In this document: in pieces, positions 1-47,222 of the stretch | Position numbering within the stretch: position 1 is the stretch's first letter | Layout: every line of letters begins with the position of its first letter | From: Struthidea cinerea | Lineage: Eukaryota > Chordata > Aves > Passeriformes > Corcoracidae | Assembly: GCA_013397865.1 (NCBI GenBank) | Contig: VZTI01001695.1 | Location: 194,379 to 258,378, forward strand | Length of the DNA: 64,000 nucleotides | Direction of reading: 5' to 3' | Translations under genes and position numbers: made by a program | The notes under the pieces: generated by a model | What the model saw: only the letters and a program-made list of their open reading frames with translations | What the model was told of the DNA's origin: nothing | Database searches by the model: none

Positions 1-2498
1 CTTTGTGAAATCAGGCTTGCATAGCTCTGTTCAGCTGATCAAGCCATAGACTAAGGAATGACTTTTTTCCAGTGTGTTATTCATTCTGTGTATTTCCACA
101 AGAAAAGGTCTAATGATGATTTTTTTTTTCAGGCTTGCAGTCTTGAGGGTAATAGGAACCAATGCTTCAAGGATGAAATTAAGCAAATTCTGACATATTT
201 TCAAGTAGAATGAGTGGCCATTTCAAGTCATAAAAATCTGTCTTACTCCATATTCCTTCTCTGATGTGTCTTTTTCTGATAGTTGCCGATCATGAATGCA
301 CTGGAAGAAATACAGAAAAAGAGTAAGCTTTTTGTGAAAGTTTTGTTGTATTCTTCCAGTTTTCTACAGTTTGCAGTCCAGGCTTTGTGATTTGCAGGTT
401 GTATCTGTTTGCAGGCTTTTGTTGAGTGTGTTTACTCCTTCCTTGCATCTATGTTTAAACCTATGTGGGACCCGGCGTCAACAAAGTAATCTGTCTGTAA
501 CTTTCACATCTTACGAATGTGCTGGTTTGAAAGTGTGTTTACTTTTGGGCAGTCCACCTGGTAACTTCTATTGTGTCTTGCCATTCACCTCTTAAAAGTG
601 ATAATGAGCAGCTGTTCTTCCCTTTGCTGCATAGTCAAGGCATTTGTAGTCCTTTGTGAGAGCATCCTTTTTCAGCCTGAAGAGTCCTTTTCTATTTAGC
701 TGTCCCATTTGGTTCATTCATTATTGTCCTGTTTTTGTTTTCCACTTCCTCAAGTCAGAGTGGAATGACAATAGAATACAGCACTCAAAGTGCAGAGGTC
801 AGGGATTGGTTCTCTGCCTTTTCCATTTCTTTCTTTGTAGTTTCTGATGTTTTGCTTCACTGCTAGTGAGCTTGGAAATTGCATTCATAAAAGTCTCTTT
901 TGTTACTTAGTTTAGCTTTTAGAACAGTAAAGCCTGGTTTGGAGGTGTCATTGTGTAGAACTCCTATGTTCACAACTTTGTACTTGGTCAGTTAGCACAG
1001 AGAGTTTTCTGAGTTGACTTTTTGTCTTCATTGCCCTGAACAGAGTGGTCCTTGAGCTTGGGTCCTCATTCTTTGCTCCCTTTTCAGTTTAGCTGTGTTG
1101 AGAAGTTGCAACCCTTAGCACAGCTTTTTAGTATTCCACTGATCACCTCCCTTGACTGAGTACTTTGAAGGTGGGAAATGGCATCAATATTGAAGCGTGC
1201 TTTGGAGTAAATAGTGGATTTACTTTGCATGAAGTCTTCTAAACTAATTCCATCTTCTGGAAAAAAAAGACTTTTAGACCTGGTGTTGTGGTGTAGGAAT
1301 GGTACTCTCCAAATCAGTGCCCTCACTGAGGTTCTCCAAACCATGTACTGCTTTCTCACTCCCCCACTTTTTCCCCTCTCTCTTTCCCTTCGGCAGGAAT
1401 GAGAGGAGAACTGGAAGCACAAAAGGCAAAGATGGGGGTTGAGATAAGAACAGGTGACTGGAAACAGCAGTAAGATAAGAAAAGGAACAGTAACAGCAAC
1501 ATTATTAATAACAAAGGTGTAAAGTGCGAGTGATTTACGTGCAAAAATGCTCACCATGGAGCCTGACCCGACTGCAGTCACATCACCCTGACCACTCCCT
1601 CTGGCTCGGGACTGCCGTCTCCCAAACCGCTCCCTCCAGCTTAGAACTGGTGTTACCCTACTGCTCCATCCCACTGGAAGGAACCCCTTCTCCCTGGCAG
1701 ACTCCCTTCTCCCACACCTGGCAATGATGTGGTATAACCTTTGTGTTGTAGCCATGCCCCCTCCTGGCTATTGCAAGAATTAACCTTGTCCTGGCCAAAA
1801 CCAGGACATCTGAGGAGGCTTTCCTGGCTCGTCCAGATGCCTCCCAAATTCTCGACTTTGTAGTTGTTAGTTGGGGTCAAGACGTTATTTATTACTTGCA
1901 CATCTCTTTCTGTATACTGCTAAAGAAGTGTGATTATACAGGTTAAGACTTATACTTCATCAACATTTGATGTTCCCTTGTGGCAAAAAAGGTAACTTGT
2001 TTTTAAGGTCAGACCCACCTCTCCCACCTTTCCACCAACCACCACCACCAAACTGCTTAATAACAGTCCTGAGACCTGAAATAGCTTAAACGGGGAGGTG
2101 AGGAGAGGGTGACTGCTGATAGCTGCCTAAACAAAAAACCCCTGCGGACTGGTTCAGGGGCTATCATCAGAATGATACCATGGTACTCATGCTACCTGGC
2201 TGCTGGGTGGTTCAGGGTAGTTTTCTCTCTTTTGTTTTATTTTGTTTTCTTTTTTCCCCCCTGAGGAGGAGGGAGAGAGGGAAAGACAAAAACCTTTGAC
2301 CAGTCTTCTTTCTTCTAGGTAAATATTTAAACATTTATATGGTGAAAAGGGTTTAATGTTTCTGTTTGAGTTGTGCCTCATCACTTTGAGAGGAGCACAG
2401 GTCTCTCTACTTTGAGTTACAGCAGTTCATCCATTTTAATTTTTCATTTTGTTGTGCATTTAATTTTTCTCCTTTCTCTGTGTTCAATTGATATTTAG
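1..2498 (+). other. 3' part of an upstream MTR intron
   Basis: No MTR exon is found here: the preceding coding segment (human residues before 224) has no match, so this is the right-hand end of an intron of at least 2.5 kb. It holds an ERVL-type LTR (1284-1808), a short ACC-repeat stretch near 2036-2050 and a CT/T-rich tract at 2221-2270. The acceptor is ..atatttag at 2491-2498. Confidence 0.8.
1284..1808 (-). mobile_element. ERVL-type solo LTR, reverse orientation
   Basis: Read on the minus strand, the 525 bp begin TGTCCTGGTTTTGGCC, very like the start of the widespread avian ERVL LTR. They continue through a TTATTAATAATG-type AT stretch and a TTCTTATCTCAACCC segment typical of its 3' part, and end in CCACAACA. 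Both ends therefore have the TG...CA form. I see no gag or pol next to it, so it is a solo LTR. The five bases on each side (cctgg and tctga) do not match, so the target duplication has decayed or the ends are slightly off. Family assignment is from recognition of the sequence, not a search. Confidence 0.7.
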
Positions 2499-38607
<36,109 letters not shown>

Positions 38608-39850
38608 TATTTGTGCGTGAACTTCTTTTTTTGATGGTCCATTCACCAGAAGGAACAAGAAAATTCTTCCCGCTGGAAACAGCTTTCTTCCATCCATCCC
38701 AATAGCTTGTCTGATTGTCTTAAATTTTTAATCTAGGAACTTAATGTTTCAAATCAAATCTGCCTGGTGCCCTTGGCTTGGGACCATGAATGTATTTTGT
38801 TTCTCAGTCACAACAGCATACTTTTATTTATTTTTGTTTTTTGCGTAAATACACTAGCAGAGAAGCTAAGTGTAGGGTGAGATGAGGAAATTGCAAAGCT
38901 TTCCTGTTCTGTGGAAGATTTTGAAATCAGGGGCAAGAATTTCTCTCCCATGGCTGTGGATTTGCACAGAACACAATTTGAGTTCTGTAATTTTAGTGTG
39001 TTCTGGCAAGTCCAGGAACAGAAATATGATGTGATTTTTCTGCAAAGTCACAAAAGGTTTTATACTGAGTGATCAAGAACAACTGAAGTACAGCAGATCT
39101 CCTTTCTAAAAATCATCTGCTCAGTGTTTAGTCTTGTGCTTGGGAACACGCATTGTTCTCAATGGTAGAACTATCAGCACAATGCAATCTTCTGGAGCAG
39201 TATCAGAGATCTGTATTGTGAAGTGGGATGACTGAGTCCATGGCGTTGTCTGCTTCATGCTTCCTCTTCCTTTCAGCAAGTCTCAATCTGTCTATTCTGT
39301 ATAAAGACTACTGGAACTTCCTACCTTACAGTTAATGTTGTGAGGCTTAATTCATACATAAACAATCATTTGTATGTGAAAATTATGAGAGCAGCATATT
39401 TGCTACTATAGACAGCCAGAAAGCTTGGAACTGACTTTTACAAACTTTTTAACCCTCTAGAAATCTGGATTCTAAAAGCAACTAGTACTGTCATATGTAA
39501 CAGTTAATATTGTAGACATATTCTTCAGAATTAACTCAGTGTGCTAATAGTTCATAGCTTTCAATAATTTCTGAAAAGTGCCTCAAGTATTATTTAAATG
39601 CTAATTTGGTAAAATATGACAGAAACTCCTCATTTTTTTGGTCTCTAATTGTAAAAAAAAGACCAATATTGTAAGGAAGATGTTCTTTTAATAGTTTATT
39701 GCAATCTATTAATAGCTGTGTAATTTTTGTAATGTCATTGTCTAACTTTATGCTAAAAGAATCATCTTGTATCAACAGTTTAATAAAGTTGGTGTTATGC
39801 TATTAGAATCCTTCAAATGGCAACAATAAAATGCGTGCAATAATCTGTAT
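38608..39850 (+). other. MTR: MTR 3' untranslated region (shortest likely form)
   Basis: Runs from the stop codon to just past the second AATAAA. It is AT-rich with several ATTTA pentamers. The right end is inferred from the poly(A) signals and could be extended by use of a more distal site. Confidence 0.65.
39782..39830 (+). terminator. Tandem poly(A) signals AATAAA
   Basis: AATAAA at 39782-39787 and again at 39825-39830, about 1.2 kb after the stop codon. A T/GT-rich stretch follows at about 39865-39885, fitting a downstream cleavage element. Confidence 0.7.
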
Positions 39851-42800
39851 GGATAATGTCAAAATTATTTTGTGCTTGTACCGTGAACCTGAAGTTCTAA
39901 AAGCTGCTATGGGATTTTTAAAGTAGTTGCATATGTTCTTAACTGAATCTTTTAGAATGGCTCATCCTTTAACGACTTACAAAAATAATTCCTAAATGGA
40001 TCTCCCCTCCCCCTGCCTCCCTCCATGTCGAGGGACGTGTGACGTGTCCTTGCTGAGTAGCTGATTCTTGTAGTGGGAATGGTTTCTCAGTAGAACACTC
40101 ATTTAGACTGCCAAAAATACAGTAAAATATTCTTAATATAAAAGATTATTTGTTTCTGAAACACTTAGCCTGTGAAAATTGAAATCCTCTATGCTTTGTT
40201 TTTGGTTATTGCACTTTTGCTAATCAATTTAATGCTTGGAATCTCTCCTCTCCGGCACTCTTCCATATTCTTATATTTGGAAGCAGAGTGCCTTATTAGT
40301 CTGAAAATTCGATTGTGTGAGTGGGATCAAAGTTTGACTTGCTCAGCTTGGTTTGTTTATTGATTTATTTTCCTGAGATCAGTGGCAGCCAGTTCGGTGA
40401 GTACAACGGACAGCAGGAGGTTCCCACTGTCTGACAGTGGTGGTGTTACCTGGTGTACAAGCAGAGGGTTTCAAATGGTGTGCACTTGCTTTAGCCCTTC
40501 ACACATGGCATCACACATTGAGAGGAATCTTCATGTTTGCCTGCAAAACTTGTCATTGGGAGAATCCATTTGGAATAATTACTACTTGTTTTTATGCAAA
40601 TGTTTTTATCAAGGACAATTCCTTTAAAACTTTGTTATTTTAAATTGTCAGTTGACACTTTGGATAAGACAAATTTTCATTCTTCTCTCCAGAACTAAGG
40701 TAAATTGTGAAGCAAAAGTGTCTCGTAATTGTACTGGGTAAGGGTATTTTACTTGAAAGACTGACAACTTTAGAATGCATAAAATATTTTTTGCAGTGCT
40801 TTTCTACTAACAATGGTTCTAGATGTAAGAGATGATGAAAAATTTAGAATGCTTTGTAAACAACTCTGGTTTAGTTCTTGTGAGTAATTTACTTTGGATA
40901 CTGATTTTTTTCTTGTAAGTCAGGCCAGCAGCCTGGAGATTAAGTTTTGAGGCACGTATATTTTATGACTGTCAGGAGGGAATACTACCCTTAAACCTGC
41001 CCCTTCATTATCAGGTCTGTTTCAGTGCTGCTTTTACTTCTAGGAAGAATCTAGTGCAGATTATTTTGTCATGAGGGTGCTATCAAGGTCAGGTAATTTC
41101 TCAAAAAAAACCCTTAAAACTCACTTTTTTTTTTTTTTCTGCAAGTATTTGTGCATTTTTGTGAATCTTCTGCTTTCTTGTTCCACAATGTGAAAGTCAT
41201 ACACCCTTTCAGTGACTTTCTGCTTCTTAAAACACAAGTCATATCCAGAAGATGAGGGGAATACTGAGAGGCCTTTGAGGGCCTTGCTTTTTAGAAAAGG
41301 ATTTGTTTACTAGTAACTGTGACTGGGTTTCATTAATATCCCTTTTAAAATCTTTTGTCTGGTTTACCAGAGTGTGCCTTGAAAAAGTGGATTCAGTGTC
41401 TTAAAATGAAGAGCAAGAAAAGAAAACTTCATTAATTAGTTCAGGGGGTGGTTTCCTTACAGACACAGCAGCACATGTTCTCAGTCACTGGAGAAATGGA
41501 TTCCTGTGCCCTCAATTTGTCATGGCCTTGTCACGGCAAAGCTTGTTCAGCCCTGCTACCAAGTTGTTTCATTTGATTGTCAGGCTTCTGTAGGTGCCAG
41601 TTTTCAAATGAAGATGCACTGTGAACAGAATGCAAACATGTCCACCCTGCTTTCACACAGCATTTCTAAACTGTCCAGCTACAGGCAGAACCGAAAAACC
41701 AGTGGAGTTCGCCCCCATGTTTGTTCTAATAATACCACCATGGCTGAACATCCCGAGTTTCTGACCATGCCACATGCCTGATATAAATAGCTGTGCAAAG
41801 GGGACCTCAGCTGAGATTACCAAACTTGGCGTTTTGGGTTTGTGATTCAACTTCAGCCAGGATGGCAAAAGCAAGCTGGTAATTATCCTTGCTGGCCTGG
41901 AGCTGCCTGACTGCAGAATGAAAGGCCTCGTTTTCTTCCTCAGTGCCCTAAGGCACCACTGTGTCCTCTGCCTACAGCTCCTGATCAGGCAAAGGGGAGT
42001 GATCCAGGCCAGGGTGGGTGGTCTCTGCCATTCCTTCCTACAGAAAGAGCATGAAGTAAGTGGGAGCAGTGTGGAAACTCAAACTGAACCCCATATTAGT
42101 CCTTAGCTCATGGTCTTTCCTACCCATCTCCCTGTCAAACTGGCCTCCTTCCTGCTTTTCTCTCCAGCAGTCCTCCTCCTTAGCTGCATGTCTGAGTTCT
42201 CTGTAGGTTCTGCCAAAATGAAACTAGAGGTCTTTTTAAGAAGTTTCTTTTACATGTGTGAACAAGTTACTGTTCCAGAAAGAGATGTTTCACCTGGCAA
42301 GCATTGGCAATATTACTAAATGGTGCTCATAGCTCTGCCTATAGGAGACTTATACTGTGTATGTTAGTCATTCCTAAAAAACTAAGGAGAAGGCTACACG
42401 ACGTGTGAAACTATTCCCTGTGTTTTAACTGCATCTTTAGTTACTTGGTGGTTTTCATCTACATAGCAAAACCGAAATGGAGATTAATTGCATCCTTTGT
42501 CAGTGTGCTGTTTTAAGCCCACAATTAATAATAAGCTGATAATAAAACTAAATAAAACTAATGTAATTTTCAACTGAAGTATTTTAGTGGTATGAACTAC
42601 TAAGAAGAAGTAAAGAATTTATCTGTGCCTTGCTGTTACAACAAATGCTTTTAAAATTCTTTAGGTAGCTGATAAATATTTTATGAAGCAAAATTTATCT
42701 TGACTACAAACTCAGGTTACAAAACACTGATAATTTGATTTAAAAGGCTTTATCACTGCTTTCTAGAAATAGCTGATAAAAATTATTTACAAGACTGGAA

Positions 42801-45800
42801 AGTTTGCTGCACTACCTGGAGAAATTTCTATGCATGTACTAGATGTAACAAAAGAAGCTAAGAGTAGCGTAGGATTCACAGAGGTTAGCTTAATTGCAGA
42901 AGAACAGGCAGTTCTTCAGGGAAGAGCTGGAAGATTAAGAGTTATGGCAAACATAAGTCTCTTAAAACCCAGATATTCACAATGTTCGTAATTGCAGTAA
43001 ATGAAAATAAAAACCTTTCCCTTATGTATACATCAAAGTATAAGAAATGCAATTTGAGAATAGTTTTTAAGGAGCTGTCATAAATCTAATGCGTACTTGG
43101 GATTGATGAGTTGTATTTGCATATTTAGAAGTGGGAGAAGGAGGAGGAAATAATAATTAGGTTGTGAACTTGTTCTAGTGTTAAGTAAGAAGCTGTTGAA
43201 AAAAAAGTAAACCCCATGTCATGACACCCTCACCCCCGTTTTGAAGTTGTTGGATCCATTACTTACTTGATGGTTTCTGCAAGGATTTTCAGTGACACTG
43301 GCATTCCCTGACTCTGGAAAAATATTGTGAGAAATGAAAATAAAATAGTTTTTTCCACAGTTTTCAAGAGTTAAAACTCTGCATCAGCTCTGTATGTGCA
43401 CATAGGTGTCAGTGCAATTTTGACCCAAGAATTCATTCAGTCTAGCAGATAAAATAGCTCTGGGTGTGTAGGTGTAATGGATATTATTTCCTTAGTCGAG
43501 GTGCTGAAAAGATTAGTTTTTCCTCTCTCTGAGAGTACAACTTCTAGTGGATGTTTTGTTCTTACTTTACTCTTTTATATACTTGGTCTGTACTTGTTTC
43601 CCCTTCTCCAACTTCACAATACAGCTGTGGAGATGTGACTGAGAGTTCTCTAATGCCCTGTGAGTACCACGTTTGTTTTTTAACTAAAAATACATATTAT
43701 TTTTGGGTTTTGTTGAATTTCATCAAGGTTCTTGCCAAATAGCTTCTTCCTAGGAAGTGGACAACTTTATTGCTTTTAATCTGGCCATCAGTTGGAAATC
43801 TGGGTTGAGGTTCAGAAGTGGAGCGCAAATATGAGGTCTGAAAAAGGTGTCAGTTCTCTGTGGTTGGTGGACTCGTTCTGCACTTGTGTTCCTGCTGTGA
43901 CCTTGTGAGAACAAATGTGTTCGTATCTCTCCGTCGATTAGGGCGGCGGTGGGACGGCAAGTAAGGGAGATAAAACACTGCACTATGCAGCCAAAGGACT
44001 TATTTAGCAAACTGTTCTTTGGAGATGCATCGGTACAACGTGTGCTCCTGCCCGGTCAGGGCGTGTTTTCAACTGCTGCCTCAAGCTCGTCTGAACTCAG
44101 CCGCTTTTATTTCAGGAAGCCGCCGCTCATGAGATCTCCTGCTGTGCTAAGCACTGCACGAGGCCCTCTTTGCGTGATCGGTCATTTGTAATGGATGGCT
44201 TCGCAGTAATGATCTGCTGCTACAGTTTTGGCCTTGTTTAATCTTTCTGTAACCAAATAGATGGCTTTCTTCAGAATACTAATACAGAGCAAATAAGCGC
44301 ATTGTTTCCTTAAGGCCCATAAGATCAGATTTTACTGTCAACACTTGATGTAACAACTTTACTCATGTGGTCAAGGGTTTGCTACTTAGGAAAGCATGAC
44401 CTTGTTTGTGCTTTATGTAGGAACTAAATGTAAGCACCTGGGTTTATTGCTTTTACTTTCTTCCAAATACCATTCCTCACCTCTCAGGGCAGCTAAAGGA
44501 ATAAAAGTTTTGATTCAGTTGTTATAGTACCAGATACACGCATATGGTGAGAAGTACTAAAGCAAGACATTCAAAATGTAACATGATGTAAGAGTGTACA
44601 GGGAACTTACCAGGTATCATCTTGTCTCTAAAGATAAGCATTAGCTGAAGATGCTGTAAGAGAGGAGTCAGCAGTCAGCTAAGGGTCTATGAAGATTTTA
44701 GGCTTTCAGGTGTTGGATCAGCAGTATTTCATTAGGCATTATATTGCATGCTTTGCCTCTTTCTGTATCACTGTCTCCCACAACTGGAACCTGCTACTGC
44801 ATCCAAATTCCTGGTTATTCCACAAGAAGGGTTTGTCATGGATTTTGTTGAAGATTTTTAGGTGCATTTGCAGGATTATTTTTCCAAAAGAGTTTAAAGC
44901 ACCACACTGTAGATAAATTATTCAAGTTTTTGAACCATAAAATACTTTGTTTTCCTCAAAAAGTCCCAAGGTACTGATGCATTTTTTATCACTTAGTGAA
45001 CAGAATCAAATAGCCTGCATTTCCTCAAAGGTCCGAGTATGCTGGAGGAGGGAGTGAATATCAGTGAAAGGGCTATTTGTGGTACTGTTTTATTCTGATC
45101 AGCATTATCTGTCTGCTGTCATATTCATTGCTTAAGAGCTGAAGTGAGCTAGAACACCTCTTAGCAGGTTTTCTAGTGCTGATCCAGCTGCTATTAAAGT
45201 CTTTGGAGAAATTACTGCCTCTCCAAAACACTAGTTTGATCAGTCCTAATGCAGTAATCTGGAAAGAATATTTGGTGTTTGAGTCCTGTCGGAAATACCT
45301 GAGGACTAACAGGATGTGCTGTTAAACCTCCTTCAGTGCTCAGCTTCATTGAAATAGATGGCTGGGACTATGAAAGTAATTTTACTCTCATTCTGAAGCA
45401 CTTACCTGAGAGAAAGTGCTACCCTATCAAACTGGGAATAAATGAACTTTCCAGTCCAGTGTGATTAATGGTGACTACCCATCTCAGGGATGCTTGAGGG
45501 AGATTGCTCAACAGGACCAGCAACGTGGGCATTGATTCTGTTCTGCACTCTGAGTGATGGAAGGTGTTAGGGTGCCTTGGTTCAGCAGGTGAAGATTCGC
45601 AAATGCTCCAAAAACGTTTTTTGTGTTTTCAAGCCTCTGATTTTTTAACAAATACTCTTTAATGAGAGTTTGAACTTCACAGTCTTTGATAATCATGAAT
45701 ATACATTGTGCTAACTTTCTAGATACTGTTGGAGTTTCACTTGGCCATTTTTTAAAGAAGAGCTGCCTTTTAGGTAAACTTCCTCCTTAAATATATGTTT

Positions 45801-46960
45801 CATGTTTCATAATTCTACAAATACCAGGAAAATCACGGTACTGTCACATCTTTCATGCTGTTCATGCACACAAAGTGCTGAGCAAGGGCAAGGCAGCTGC
45901 TGCAGTATGGTTATTGCTAATCAATCTGAATACATTTGAGAATTTTACTGCGGTTTCTCTCCAGAACTGTCAGCATGAAGTATGCAAAATCTCTTGCCTT
46001 TGTAGCTCAAATGAAGCCTGTAATGATGTGAAATTCTTAGTGTTATATAAGATATCTTATCACGTGGTCTCTTGATCTGTCAGTAAAATATGCCTTGATT
46101 ATAAGTAAACTGAGAGGGATTTTTCATTTCCTTATGGTGCTTTTATTGGTTCTGTACTTCTGTGGAACTTTTTTTCATTCATCATATTTCTGCTGCTGCT
46201 GCTGCTTCCAGTCTTGCCACTGGAGTTTTTGCTTGGCTTCTAGACCGTTACAATTCTCTTTCACATGTGTATTTGCCAAGGATCTCAGATGTCTTAATAT
46301 TTTCATATCTTCTGTGGGAAATGCCACCATTTGCAAAGAGTCCATGCTTTGCACTCAGCTTTATTGTTGCTGGGAATCTTTCTAAGCCAAGTGCCCACAG
46401 AGGTGACTGAGGAGTTGAGGGTGCTGGAAAATTAGGGAGACCAAGTAAGTGTGTGAACGATGTAAACGTTTATCTCTGTGCAGTTGGGTTACAGGTATTT
46501 CTTTTTTGCAAAAGGAGTCCTAACATTCCAAAGCTTGTAACAGTGTATTCACTGATTGCTAAAAAAAAAGAAGTCTGGACTGTGCTTCCGTCTCTTTCCC
46601 AGGTAAGAATCACTTTATTTACTACAAAGTTAATAACAATTACATGATTTGAGGAAATTAAACATGAGAGTGCTGCTAAAGTTAAATATAGTTCTTCGCA
46701 TTAATATGACTGAAAAGCCCTAAATTAGCTTAAGAAGAAACACGAGTAGTTTTGGTTTCGTCTCTGAAATAAGTTTTCCATAAGACATTTTGTGGGTGCG
46801 GCTGCATGGCTATTTCCTCTGAAGCAGAAACTGAGGCACTTCATATGTCTATGTCACAAACATTACAAGATTTTTAGTACCTGTGGTGGAAGATATTTTT
46901 CCCTTGCTATAAGGAGTACACCTATTGCATTGATGACCATTGACAAAAAGCCATTATTTG
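39851..46960. other. Intergenic, 7.1 kb
   Basis: No coding exon, RNA gene or transposon is recognised. It contains a T run near 41127-41140 and a CpG-dense patch at 43918-44210, listed separately. Further AATAAA hexamers could serve as distal MTR poly(A) signals, but I cannot tell. Confidence 0.7.
43918..44210. other. CpG-dense patch in intergenic DNA
   Basis: About 15-20 CpG dinucleotides in roughly 290 bp (for example ctccgtcgattagggcggcg at 43929), in a neighbourhood where CpG is scarce. No open frame, splice pattern or known repeat explains it. It may be an unmethylated regulatory element, an unrecognised repeat or part of a noncoding transcript. Confidence 0.45.
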
Positions 46961-47222
46961 ATCATAGAATCACAGAATCATTGAATATACTGAGTTGGAA
47001 GGGACCCATCAGGATCTTTGAGTCCAACTCCTGACTCTGTGCAGGACACCCCAAGAATCATACCATGTGCCTGAGAACATTGTCCAGAGTCCACTTCTTG
47101 AACTCTCTCAGGCTTGATGCTGTGACCACTTCCCTGGAGAACATGTTCCAGTGCCCAGCCATCCTCTGGATGAAGATCCTTTACCTGATATCAAACCTAA
47201 GCCTCCTCTGACCAAACTTCAT
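46961..47222 (-). mobile_element. CR1 LINE 3' fragment, reverse orientation
   Basis: Begins ATCATAGAATCACAGAATCA, the reverse complement of the CR1 terminal octamer repeat, then GAGTTGGAAGGGACCCATCA and a GAGTCCAACTCC block. It ends in the CCTCTGACCAAACTTCATGC region. About 260 bp, 5'-truncated. Confidence 0.92.

Noticed and set aside
134..210. Open segment after a strong T-rich acceptor, with a slight resemblance to the MTR N-terminal DEI..IL stretch.
   Set aside because: Exon order would be wrong (N-terminal segment directly before residue 224), the match is only a few residues and no donor in phase follows.
283..322. A 40-base exon-like segment with good acceptor (tttttctgatag) and donor (GTAAGC).
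   Set aside because: In the phase 0 needed by the next MTR exon it contains TGA, and its other frames do not match the residues expected before 224.
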